Shown: positions 15,701 through 24,731, numbered from the stretch's first letter. The stretch: DNA of 26,010 nucleotides from Opacimonas sp964559075 (GCA_964559075.1 CAZLGJ010000025.1:1-26010); one strand, 5' to 3'. Notes: a model not told the origin generated them from the sequence alone. Numbers and translations: made by a program.

Positions 15701-16457
15701 AACACGTGATTGTCACCGGCGCTAGCCAAGGGTTAGGACTGGCCTTTGCCACCGCATTATTACAAGCCGGCTATGCGGTATCGATGTGCTCGCGCCACCG
15801 CGCAGAGGCGCTTGATGCACTACTCGCCCAATATCCGCAGGCGCTGTGGTGCAGTGTCGATGTGAGCGATGGCGAGGCCGTGGATAAATTTGTGCAGGAC
15901 GCGGTGACGCACTTTTCTGATACCCAGCTGTGGGGGTTAATCAATAACGCTGGAATTGCTACTGAAGGTATTTTGGCGACCTTCCCTCACGTTGAGTCAG
16001 AGCGCATGATCGATATTAACCTCAACGGCAGTTTGTATATGGCACGGGCATTTTTACGCCAGCTGTATCGCGTGCCACAAGGGGCAGGCGCTCAAGGCGG
16101 GCGTATTATTAACATCAGTTCCATTATTGGCAGTAGAGGATATACTGGCCTTGCGGCCTACTCCGCGTCAAAAGCTGGCTTAGAAGGACTTACTCGTGCC
16201 CTAGCAAGAGAGAACGGGCGGCGCGATATTACCGTCAATGCCATCGCCCNNNNNNNNNNATCGCCCCAGGCTATCTCGATACCGAAATGTCGAGCAGTTT
16301 AAGTGATAAAAAACGCGAGCAGATTATTCGTCGCACGCCGCTCCAGCGTTTAGGCACCACAGCTGATATCACGCCAATGGCGCTGTTTTTACTCTCCGAC
16401 GAGGCAGCGTTTATCACCGGCCAGACCATCACTATTGATGGCGGCATCACCAACTAA
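15691..16457 (+). CDS. SDR-family 3-oxoacyl-ACP reductase (FabG-like, SDR-3), interrupted by an N gap
   Basis: A FabG-like SDR with TGASQGLG (9-16), LINNAG, a catalytic Ser in INISSIIGSRG, and YSASKAG. It reads in frame to 16249, stops at 10 N (16250-16259), and resumes as IAPGYLDTEM and TPLQRLG, ending TIDGGITN at 16457. The bases before the gap (ATCGCCC, 16243-16249) repeat straight after it (16260-16266). Removing the N and one copy leaves exactly 750 nt, a 249-residue FabG-sized protein with the standard VNAIAPGY junction. The gene is therefore probably intact and the break an assembly artefact. It overlaps the ligase gene by 10 nt, with AAAAGG about 8 nt before its ATG. Expected role: NADPH-dependent reduction of a 3-oxoacyl-ACP. 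Confidence 0.9.
16250..16259. other. Assembly gap (10 N), probably spurious
   Basis: Ten undetermined bases interrupt the third SDR gene. The same 7-mer ATCGCCC lies at both edges, and collapsing it restores the reading frame and the family motif VNAIAPGY. The gap is therefore probably a scaffolding placeholder between overlapping contig ends rather than missing DNA. Confidence 0.85.
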
Positions 16458-16466
16458 GGACGCGTT

Positions 16467-18851
16467 ATGCCAGCAACATGTGCACTGTGTGGTACCAAGA
16501 TCAGCAAGGTGATTGGACAGTTTCCGTTTGGCAACTGGTCGACTGCAACAGCAGCAACAGATAGCCAGCAACTAGCGCACATGCAGCGCCGCAGCGAAGA
16601 TTATGCGCTTGGTAAGTGCACATGTGGCCACGTGCAGATGCTCCATGAATATACTGAGCACACCTTTCACGACCTATATTTTCACTCCGCGCAAGAGGCG
16701 GTGATGTGGCATGAACAACTTGTCGGCAGCGACGCTCCCTATCGTAATATGGTGGAGTTTTGTGCCTCTGAACAGGCAACGCCTGACCATATTGCAGATT
16801 TTGGCTGTGGCCCGGGCGCACTCTTGCAAGCATTTGCAAAATATTATCCAGAAGCCTCGCTATACGGTGCCGATTTTAACCCGCGTCATTCTTTTGAACG
16901 CATTCACTATCAACATGCGGATCTCAACCATCTCCCATCACAGCCGCTATGGGAGGCTCAGATGGATCTGGTATGTGCCTCACACACGCTTGAGCATGTG
17001 CTGGATCCGGCAGCGTTTTTGCGTGCACTCGCCAAACAGTTAGGCCCTCAAGGGCATATTTTTATTGAGGTGCCGGATTTTACCGAGAATTTGCCAACCT
17101 CCCTGATTGGCCAAGCAAACTTGATCAATTTACAGCATATTCACTATTTTACCCGCGATTCACTGCACGCCTTCGCCGCCCGTGCCGGATTAACAGTAGT
17201 CAAAGAAAGGCAGCTGCGCACCGGCTATATACCGCGCTTGCAGGTGTTGTTGAAATCACAGCAAGCACAAACGCTACCCAAGCTACACCACACAGCCGCA
17301 CCTGCCGTCACCGCCCAGCTTGCCCAGCGAACTACGCTATATCAACAGTTTGCAAAGCAAGTTATCAACTTGTGTCAACACCATCCCAAAATTGGGTTAT
17401 GGGGCGTAGGTGCAGATCTGTACCAATGTGTTGAGCACAATGCTGCGCTTAAAACATTAATACAAAATGGGCAGGTGGTGTTGTTTGACCGTGACTATGC
17501 ACAGCATCAGTGGTGTGATGCCGTGATCCAAGACTCTAGCAATTTGGACGCATGGTCACATCCGCTGGTATTGACACCGCTGCTGGCCGAAACGCGCGTT
17601 AATATGCACCGAATTGCTCGGGCTGCGAAATGGGACATTATCGATCCGTATTGCGTTGATTTAAGCGCAGTTGATGGCATGGCGCAGCAAAGCTGCCAGA
17701 TTTGCCAACACGATGACTGGGATAATATTGATACGCTAACTTACGGCGATTGGGAGACTAATAACAATGCACTCACTCGATATGTGGCTCAAGCCCAAAT
17801 AGCCCAGTGCACCCACTGTCAGCATGTTCAAATCATCACGCCATACTCTGCAGAGACATTTGCACGCATCTACCCTGACAACGGCGGCCCACCGCAGATG
17901 TGGCCCGATGCCCTAGCTGAGCAAGCCTATGCGGATATGTTAGCTTTTATGCATGCACCGCTTGTGAATAGTCAGCGTGTGCTCGATGCCGGGTGTGGCG
18001 ACGGCGCGCTGCTCAAACAGCTCGCGCAGCACCACCCTATGGCTGAATATACGGGCTTGGATTTTTTGCACACAAACAAGCAGCCCGACTATGCGCAGTT
18101 AGCATGTGACCTAAATAATGAGAGTGCCGTCAGACAGACGCTAGCAGGAAGGACGTTTAATCTGATCACCTCGAGTCATGTGCTTGAACACGTGATTAAT
18201 CCCGTGACGTTTTTATCTGTGTTGGCCGAGTTTTTAATTGAAAATGGGACGATTTTTATCGAAGTGCCAGATGCCACGCCGACACCTGATAATCATGCGT
18301 TGTACCAAACCAATCTCGTGCACCCGCAGCATATTCATTATTTTACAGCCGACACGCTTGAGGTGGTGGCGCATTTAGCCGGGCTTACGGTGATAAAATC
18401 GCGCAAAGTACTTACCGAAACCATCCCCCGGCAACAAATACTGCTGCAAGCTCAGCCCCATCCGGGTGAGTCGCCAATGGCCATTCGCACATCGGCAAGA
18501 CCAACCGTGACTGCCCGTTTTGCACAATACCGTGATAAACAAGCACAGTGGTGGCAAATGTGCCAAGCGCTTATTTCTTCCCAAGGCTGTGCCCACGTAT
18601 GGGGCGTTGGCGGGGATTGGCAGCAGTTACTGCTGGCTTATCCTGAGCTTGAGACACTCGTCGCCGCTGGCCAAGTGATACTATACGACCGACAGTTTGC
18701 CGACATGGCCTATTGTAATGCGACCATTCAACCGAGTTCGCAGCTCTCAACCCTTGCTGCTAAGGTGCTTATCGCCCCCTTTTATTTACCGACCATCTCG
18801 CAAATGAAAGCCGTCGCACACAATTGGTCATGCCAAATTATTCATATTTGA
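16467..18851 (+). CDS. Tandem double SAM-dependent methyltransferase with two zinc-ribbon modules
   Basis: This 794-residue protein is two homologous halves end to end. Each half has a cysteine pair module (C5/C8 with C51/C53; C410/C413 with C448/C451) and a class I SAM motif (DFGCGPG at 111; DAGCGDG at 507). Each then has SHTLEHVLDP or SHVLEHVINP (172; 570), IFIEVPD (198; 596) and QHIHYFT (223; 621), followed by a C-terminal part with WGVG (312 and about 723). This order (zinc-binding, methyltransferase, C-terminal domain) matches sugar C-methyltransferase-type proteins such as those with PF08421, PF13489 and PF08484. Both SAM sites look intact, so both halves may work. It is the last gene of the operon, 9 bp after SDR-3. 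It probably methylates the sugar or its acyl group; acceptor and atom are unknown. Confidence 0.88.
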   Translation: MPATCALCGTKISKVIGQFPFGNWSTATAATDSQQLAHMQRRSEDYALGKCTCGHVQMLHEYTEHTFHDLYFHSAQEAVMWHEQLVGSDAPYRNMVEFCASEQATPDHIADFGCGPGALLQAFAKYYPEASLYGADFNPRHSFERIHYQHADLNHLPSQPLWEAQMDLVCASHTLEHVLDPAAFLRALAKQLGPQGHIFIEVPDFTENLPTSLIGQANLINLQHIHYFTRDSLHAFAARAGLTVVKERQLRTGYIPRLQVLLKSQQAQTLPKLHHTAAPAVTAQLAQRTTLYQQFAKQVINLCQHHPKIGLWGVGADLYQCVEHNAALKTLIQNGQVVLFDRDYAQHQWCDAVIQDSSNLDAWSHPLVLTPLLAETRVNMHRIARAAKWDIIDPYCVDLSAVDGMAQQSCQICQHDDWDNIDTLTYGDWETNNNALTRYVAQAQIAQCTHCQHVQIITPYSAETFARIYPDNGGPPQMWPDALAEQAYADMLAFMHAPLVNSQRVLDAGCGDGALLKQLAQHHPMAEYTGLDFLHTNKQPDYAQLACDLNNESAVRQTLAGRTFNLITSSHVLEHVINPVTFLSVLAEFLIENGTIFIEVPDATPTPDNHALYQTNLVHPQHIHYFTADTLEVVAHLAGLTVIKSRKVLTETIPRQQILLQAQPHPGESPMAIRTSARPTVTARFAQYRDKQAQWWQMCQALISSQGCAHVWGVGGDWQQLLLAYPELETLVAAGQVILYDRQFADMAYCNATIQPSSQLSTLAAKVLIAPFYLPTISQMKAVAHNWSCQIIHI

Positions 18852-18867
18852 ACAATTTATGTATAAT
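18838..18867 (+). promoter_or_regulatory. Possible promoter of the pepO-like gene
   Basis: A perfect -10 TATAAT (18862-18867) lies 45 bp before the peptidase start. At 17-18 bp upstream only an imperfect -35 is seen (TTATTC, 18838-18843), overlapping the end of the methyltransferase gene. The AT-rich 60-bp gap and the lack of functional link to the preceding operon support a separate promoter here. Confidence 0.5.
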
Positions 18868-18911
18868 CGCAGAAAATAATTTCAATAAATAAAAATAATA
18901 TAGGTAGTACT

Positions 18912-20996
18912 ATGCGTAAGACGGCAATGGCCACACTTATCACAGCAGCATTTGTTATCGGCGGCTGTCAACCCAACACCCAATTACCACCCGCAACAGA
19001 ATCTGACTCCCAAACTCAAGCACCTGCAGCACAAGCTGAACTTGGCACTTTTGGGGTTGATTTGACTGCGCGTGATATGAACGTCAAACCGGGCGATAAC
19101 TTTTTTATGTACGCCAGCGGTGCTTGGTATAACAATTTTGAAATGCCGGCGGACAAAACGCGCTTTGGCGCGTTTGATAATCTCGCGGAGCGTTCCAATG
19201 ATCAGGTCAAAGCCATCATTGAAGAGTTATCCAGCAAAGCCGAGCTTTCTGGTGACGAACAGCGCGTCGCAGCTTTTTATAATGCCTATATGGATACCAA
19301 GCGCTTAGATGAGCTCGGATTAAACCCACTTCAGGCTGATTTGGATAAGATTGCAGCGATTGAGAATGTCGAACAGTTAACGGCTGCATTTGGTGAAGCA
19401 TGGCTGACCGGCACCAGTGCGCCAATTGGTGGCGGCATGGGTTTTAACCGCACCAACCCGGATGAATACCAGCTACAAATTGGCATCGGCGGCTTGAGCT
19501 TACCGGATCGTGATTATTACCTTGTAGATAGCGAGCGCTTTGCCGATATTCGCACTGCTTTTACCGCGCACGTTGCGCAGATGCTGACCTTTACTGGTCT
19601 ACCTGCGGAAGCTGCTGAAAAACGCGCAGCGCAAATTCTGGCGCTGGAAACTGCCATCGCAGAAATCCAGTGGCCGCGATCTAAGCGCCGTGATCGCTCG
19701 TTAACGCTAAACCCAATGACGCGTGATGAGCTAGAAACTACGTATTCAGATTTGAATTGGGATACGTTATTTGCATCATCTGGCTACGTGATCCCGCATG
19801 TCAATGTGACTCAGCCCGATGCAGTTGCCTCGATGATTACGCTAATTAATGACACTGACTTATCCGTGTGGCGCGATTATTTGAGCTATCATTTGATTTC
19901 GAACAACGCCTCTTATCTGTCGTCTGATATTTATAATGCGAATTTTGCGTTTTACGGCACTAAGCTCAACGGACAAGAAGAGCCGCGCCCGCGTTGGAAA
20001 CGCGCCATTGCTCAGATGTCGGGCACCAGCAGCTTAGGCTTTGTGATTGGGAATGTGTACACCTCGCGCCACTTCCCGGAAAGTTCAAAAGCACAAATGG
20101 CAGAGCTGGTTGAAAACCTGCGCACCGCTTTAGGTGAGCGCATTGAAAACCTTGACTGGATGGGTGAAGAAACCAAAGTCGAAGCGCTGAAAAAGCTCGC
20201 AGCGTTTAACCCCAAAATCGGCTACCCGGATTACGAGGTGGATTTTGCAGGATTGGATATTGCGGCAGACGACTTGTTAGGCAACATTCGCAACATCCGT
20301 CAATTCTTCCAGGCCAAAGATGTCGCAAAAGAGCTTAAACCTACTGATAAAGATGAATGGTTCATGGTGCCACAGCGCGTGAATGCCTACTACAACCCGG
20401 CATTTAACGAGATTGTGTTCCCTGCCGCAATCCTACAGCCGCCGTTCTTTGACCCCAATGCCGATCCAGCCGTGAACTACGGTGCGATTGGTGCAGTTAT
20501 AGGTCACGAAATGGGCCATGGGTTTGACGATCAAGGCTCAAAGTTTGATGCAGAAGGTGTTCAGCGCAACTGGTGGACGGATGGAGATCGCGCCGCGTTT
20601 GACGCCCGAACGCAAATGCTGATTGACCAATACTCAGAGTATGAGCCGATCCCGCGTAACTTTGTTAACGGCAAGAACTCATTGGGCGAAAACATCGGGG
20701 ATGTCGGCGGGCTTGCGATGGCCTACCACGCCTACAAGCTCAGCCTCAACGGCGAAGAAGCGCCCATTATTGACGGTACTACCGGCGACCAACGCTTCTT
20801 CTTGGCTTGGGCACAAGTATGGAAAGAAAAGCGCACCGAAAAGAGCATGCTCAACCAGCTGCGTGGCGGCACCCACTCACCGGGTAAATACCGCGCCCTA
20901 GCTCCGCGTAATCACGATGCATGGTACGAAGCCTTTGATGTGCAGCCAGGTGATGCGCTGTACCTAGCGCCTGAAGATCGTGTGCGAATTTGGTAA
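18912..20996 (+). CDS. pepO: M13 family zinc metallopeptidase, lipoprotein (PepO/neprilysin-like)
   Basis: The 694-residue precursor has a lipoprotein signal: positive MRKT, a hydrophobic stretch, then VIGGC with Cys19 as the lipidation site. Gln at +2 predicts outer-membrane retention. The mature part is a complete M13 (neprilysin/PepO) endopeptidase. The family start GVDLTARDMNVKPGDNFFMYASGAW is present (written here as separate motifs GVDLTARDM and KPGDNFFMYASGAW). The zinc site is HEMGH at 532-536 with the third ligand E593 in ENIGD, and the family C-terminus ends in RIW. M13 enzymes cleave short peptides in the periplasm. The start at 18912 gives a proper signal. A strong terminator follows 20 bp after the stop, so it is probably monocistronic. 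It looks like an ordinary Alteromonadales gene, unrelated to the sugar operon. Confidence 0.95.
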   Translation: MRKTAMATLITAAFVIGGCQPNTQLPPATESDSQTQAPAAQAELGTFGVDLTARDMNVKPGDNFFMYASGAWYNNFEMPADKTRFGAFDNLAERSNDQVKAIIEELSSKAELSGDEQRVAAFYNAYMDTKRLDELGLNPLQADLDKIAAIENVEQLTAAFGEAWLTGTSAPIGGGMGFNRTNPDEYQLQIGIGGLSLPDRDYYLVDSERFADIRTAFTAHVAQMLTFTGLPAEAAEKRAAQILALETAIAEIQWPRSKRRDRSLTLNPMTRDELETTYSDLNWDTLFASSGYVIPHVNVTQPDAVASMITLINDTDLSVWRDYLSYHLISNNASYLSSDIYNANFAFYGTKLNGQEEPRPRWKRAIAQMSGTSSLGFVIGNVYTSRHFPESSKAQMAELVENLRTALGERIENLDWMGEETKVEALKKLAAFNPKIGYPDYEVDFAGLDIAADDLLGNIRNIRQFFQAKDVAKELKPTDKDEWFMVPQRVNAYYNPAFNEIVFPAAILQPPFFDPNADPAVNYGAIGAVIGHEMGHGFDDQGSKFDAEGVQRNWWTDGDRAAFDARTQMLIDQYSEYEPIPRNFVNGKNSLGENIGDVGGLAMAYHAYKLSLNGEEAPIIDGTTGDQRFFLAWAQVWKEKRTEKSMLNQLRGGTHSPGKYRALAPRNHDAWYEAFDVQPGDALYLAPEDRVRIW

Positions 20997-21015
20997 CACT
21001 GAGTAATTAAGAAAG

Positions 21016-21043
21016 AAAAGCCCGATGTATTTCGGGCTTTTTT
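21016..21043 (+). terminator. Rho-independent terminator after the M13 peptidase gene
   Basis: AAAAGCCCGA (21016-21025) pairs with TCGGGCTTTT (21032-21041) around a 6-nt loop and runs into a T tract, 20 nt after the peptidase stop. It is a classic intrinsic terminator on the plus strand. Confidence 0.93.
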
Positions 21044-21258
21044 GTATCTGGTCTTATTATGCAGAAAATGTCATATCTGTAAAAATTTATCAAAAAAATC
21101 CACGACTTGATTGTGAAGTACTATTATTAATGATGTTTTAAATTAAACGCACCTGTTGAAGTTGGGAGGTTACAGTGTCAAATACATTTTAAAAAAACAT
21201 GTTAAGTGGCATAAGTTGTCAATAAAAAGCAGACATCGTTGGCTGATAATAGAAAAAA

Positions 21259-22079
21259 TTGGGTGCAAAATACCAAGAATCTAACAGGTATAAAAACTTT
21301 GGTTCTTGCCTTCGGCGTATTGAAATAAACGAGTTTAGAGGTATTGAAGGCATTGTCCTATCACTAGACTTCCCTGTAACAGCTATTTCTGGACTAAACG
21401 GTGCGGGTAAAAGCACAGTAGGTCAGCTTGCCATTTGTGGCTACAGAAAACCAACTACAGCATTACAATACAAGCGGCTATATGTTAAGGATTTTTTCCA
21501 GTTTCTGTAGCTGATCCCAGTCCATTTCGTAACGATGCAAATGTGATATTTCACTATGAAACTGATGATCATAAAAAAACTCAAGAAGTTACTGTTTCAC
21601 GAAAAAAATCTGAGTGGTCTGGGTATCAACGACAGCCAGAAAGGCACTGCTATTACATTGGATTTACCGTTTACATTCCTAAGGTTGAAAGACGTGATCT
21701 AAGTGTATATGGCGGTAAAGAGTTATCATTCACAGAGCGTCGGGATTTAGAACCTGAAGTTATTGAAAAAATGGCCCGAATTATTGGTCACAAATACGAT
21801 GACGTAAATTTTCAGGGTATCTCGCACAAGAAGAAAGAATCAGAAATAGGTATAGCATCAAGACTAGGTTATTCATATTCAGAAAATAATATGGGTTTTG
21901 GAGAGGGCCGTGTCCTCTATACAGCAGATAAGTTAGAGACTGCACCGGAACAGAGCTTGTTTATTATTGAAGAGCCTGAAACCTCATTGCATGAAAATGC
22001 TCAGTTTGAATTCGCCAAGTATCTAATAGACGTTTGTAATCGTCGTCATCATCAAGGTGAATCGCCACTAATTTCCTAG
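21259..22079 (+). pseudogene. Disrupted AAA-family (OLD/SMC-like) ATPase
   Basis: Two plus-strand reading frames together spell an AAA ATPase of the OLD/ABC-like kind. The first (to 21512) has RIEINEFRGIEG and the Walker A ISGLNGAGKST. The second (to 22079) has signature-like NMGFGEGRV and the Walker B/D-loop LFIIEEPETSLHENAQFEFA. The break lies in a T6 run at 21492-21497: one extra T would give KDFFPVSVADPSPF and join the frames. The start is unclear (TTG at 21259, no ribosome-binding site). The 3' end stops before the expected H-loop THS motif, so the gene is truncated too, although an open stretch in another frame continues to 22191. Composition is visibly AT-rich against its neighbours, suggesting acquisition. 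Such ATPases often belong to phage-defence systems, but no partner is present. The frameshift could be a sequencing error; the 3' truncation is harder to explain so. Confidence 0.8.
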
Positions 22080-22187
22080 ACACCTCTTAGTCCAGGTTCC
22101 TCTTATTCGATTCCCTGCAAAAGATGCTTATCAAATAGCAGACATCAAAATGCAAATTCACAATTCGTTGAATGAGACGCCCAACCA

Positions 22188-24731
22188 TTAAGCCGCAAAA
22201 TCCGCCACTGACTTCGGCCTAGCAACGGCAGAGTGCAGCTCCCAAAAATACTGGTGAGAATCATATTGCGCGGCATCCAAATCAATCGTCGCCAGTTTAT
22301 TCGGGTCGCTAAACTGCATCTCGCCTGCCGCAAAGCTCACCAATGGCGCTCGCGCTTCTGCTGACTGGTGAAAATACGCGACAAAATCATGCCCCAGCGC
22401 CACATGACAAGGGTACGACTGTCCATCGTCTGGCATCGCGTGTTGATTCACCTTGAGCACTGTCTCAAGCGCTGGATTGTCAATGCCGTAGTATTCTTGA
22501 ATAAAGCTGCCCAACTGCTTATAAAACAGGGCCCACCCCGACGGCATTGATTTGTCTTGGTTAAAGAACCTGAGTGCCCATGCCAGTAGAGGATACGCTT
22601 GACTAATCAGCTTATGCTGGTCTAGCAAATCCGCCATAAACTGCCCGGCATGAATACCATGATCCCACTGCAAATAACGCAACACGTAGCGCATCAGGCC
22701 ATAGCCATCCGCCATCACGTAGATTTCATGCAGTGCTTTCATGCGCGCCAGATCATCTTCGGTATAGCTATAGGTCGAGGTCAAATAGCTATGCTCATCG
22801 GCTTTGATTTGATATTTTTTCATGTAGCTTGGCTCAGCCATCGGGCTATTGGGCAACAGCTGGGTCGGGTACGCTTTGACCGACACGTCCATATCAATAT
22901 AGCGCTGTAAATCCGCGGTAAATGAAGCTACCGTCATCCCCGGTAAGCCAATCATCAAATCCGTTGATAGCGGCAAATTCAAGTCAGTAAAAGCCTGCGC
23001 GAGCTCATCATAGCGCTGGGTGCGGATATTTTTGCGATTGATTACATCCAGCGTATTTTCATCCGTGGTTTGAATCGAGATGATCCCCTGCCCGATTATT
23101 CCACCTTCCGAGAAAATCTTAATGATTTCAACTAAACGCCACGTGGAGTTTTTGGTGTAGTTCACGACAATTTCTTGTGGATAGCCATATTTGGCTTTGG
23201 TATCCACAATAAACTGGGAAATCTCAATATCGCGGTCATACAAACCATAATTAGCATCGGCAATCCACAGCACGCGAATTTCGTTGCGCCCCACCCACTC
23301 AATCTCGTCTTTGACGCGCTGCAAATCAAACTTACGGATTTTTTGGTTGGTCGCGCTGCCCCAATCACAAAACGTACAGCCATACGGACAGCCGCGGTTG
23401 GTTTCTATAATCGCAGCCTCTACACGACCCTGATACCCATCAAACACGCCGTTAAGATAAGGCGATGGGATCATGTCTGGGTTTTTCATGCGCTCGCGCG
23501 CGCTAGTACGAATGACATTTCGGGTCAACGTATCGCGATAAGTAATGCCATCGACGCCGCCTAATGCATGACTGTCAGCCACAATCTTGCCCTGTGCGTT
23601 GCGCTGAATTTGCGACATCAAATCGGTGATGGTGATTTCCCCTTCCCCATGCACGGCCACATCCACTGACGGGTTATCCCGCATAAAATCTTCACACGCC
23701 TGCACATAGTCGGGCGTTGACGGCCCTCCGTGCACGGTAAAATTCGCAAAATTATGCTGTTTCACCGCTTGAGATATCTGCATGTTGACGTCAATCGACC
23801 ACATGTAGTTGGAGAACAACCACACCCCGGGCCCGAACTTGCGATACGGCCCGTCAAAAATCTGTTGAGGTTCAAGATAATTCAGTGGCACTAGCACAAA
23901 GCGGTCAAGCAGTGCGCCATCTTCAAAATCCGTGATCGCGCTAAATAACACCCCAAGCGCTAGCGGCAGGTGGTTTTCCATGTGCGGGACAAAATATACC
24001 GGGATCCGTCCATCAGCAGGCAAGTCTTGCCAACGCGCGGGTAATGGCAGTGCTGTGGGGGTTTGTGTTTTAAATGGGGTTAAGACCGGCTCCGCCGTTT
24101 CAATCAGCTCTTTGGCTGGGGCGAGCAAACCGAGATGCAACGCATGCGAGGCAATCTCCACAATAGATACATCCGCAACCAACGGACCTTTTTGCGCCAG
24201 TAATTGCGTTTGTGCCTGAGCCACAGTGCGCCCATCTGCAAAAGCCAGTAGGACAACGACGTCACATGCAGATAGCTTAATAAAGGTTTGTGCTTGGGTT
24301 GACCACACGCAGAAACCATCTGGCGCCAAACACACGCCAAAGTGCGTGCCCAAGCGCAGTTCTGTCTCTGGAGGCAGTGAGTCAACTGTCCCGTTATCAC
24401 CGTCAAGCGCCTGAACATTATTATAGGTCGGTGCATTGGTGACGCACTTAACTAAAATATCCGCATCGTGATATTGGGCTAAACGCTGGGAGATTTGTTG
24501 TGGTTGCAGGTGACCAAAAAACCGACTAAATGCAGTGTCAGCTTGAATAGCTGCAACCAAATCAATGTCATTCGCCGCTGAATGAGTACCACCAGAGGTG
24601 ATACTAGACAATACTTCCAACATAAAAAGGTCGGGGTCTCCGACAGGAAAAGAGGGCGTATTGCCCGCCATGTCGGCTAACAGCGGCATTGAATTGCGAA
24701 AAAAAATCAGCTTATGGCGATTGAGCTCCAC
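22188..24731 (-). CDS. B12-binding domain radical SAM protein with a PqqD-like N-terminal region
   Basis: The 847-residue protein has three parts. Residues about 128-205 resemble a PqqD/RiPP recognition element (GVCLAPDGFCVW, IKLSACDVVVLL, FADGRTVAQAQ, then a C-terminal helix ending LHLGLLAP). Residues about 245-400 form a cobalamin-binding Rossmann-like domain (VHGGPSTPDY, AVHGEGEITI; no DxHxxG, as usual in this class). From about 440 a radical SAM domain carries the cluster motif RGCPYGCTFCDWGS with C448, C452 and C455. B12-radical SAM enzymes often methylate unactivated carbons or rearrange rings; the substrate is not evident. The start is GTG at 24731, 6-7 nt after ACAGG. It follows metH by 55 bp in the same direction, so it could be co-transcribed with this cobalamin enzyme. 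No candidate precursor peptide was found next to it. Confidence 0.85.
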   Translation of the reverse strand: MELNRHKLIFFRNSMPLLADMAGNTPSFPVGDPDLFMLEVLSSITSGGTHSAANDIDLVAAIQADTAFSRFFGHLQPQQISQRLAQYHDADILVKCVTNAPTYNNVQALDGDNGTVDSLPPETELRLGTHFGVCLAPDGFCVWSTQAQTFIKLSACDVVVLLAFADGRTVAQAQTQLLAQKGPLVADVSIVEIASHALHLGLLAPAKELIETAEPVLTPFKTQTPTALPLPARWQDLPADGRIPVYFVPHMENHLPLALGVLFSAITDFEDGALLDRFVLVPLNYLEPQQIFDGPYRKFGPGVWLFSNYMWSIDVNMQISQAVKQHNFANFTVHGGPSTPDYVQACEDFMRDNPSVDVAVHGEGEITITDLMSQIQRNAQGKIVADSHALGGVDGITYRDTLTRNVIRTSARERMKNPDMIPSPYLNGVFDGYQGRVEAAIIETNRGCPYGCTFCDWGSATNQKIRKFDLQRVKDEIEWVGRNEIRVLWIADANYGLYDRDIEISQFIVDTKAKYGYPQEIVVNYTKNSTWRLVEIIKIFSEGGIIGQGIISIQTTDENTLDVINRKNIRTQRYDELAQAFTDLNLPLSTDLMIGLPGMTVASFTADLQRYIDMDVSVKAYPTQLLPNSPMAEPSYMKKYQIKADEHSYLTSTYSYTEDDLARMKALHEIYVMADGYGLMRYVLRYLQWDHGIHAGQFMADLLDQHKLISQAYPLLAWALRFFNQDKSMPSGWALFYKQLGSFIQEYYGIDNPALETVLKVNQHAMPDDGQSYPCHVALGHDFVAYFHQSAEARAPLVSFAAGEMQFSDPNKLATIDLDAAQYDSHQYFWELHSAVARPKSVADFAA

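Noticed and set aside
22080..22191. Separate small gene encoding LIRFPAKDAYQIADIKM and following residues
   Set aside because: It has no start codon with a ribosome-binding site and more likely is the shifted tail of the ATPase relic; described in that finding only.
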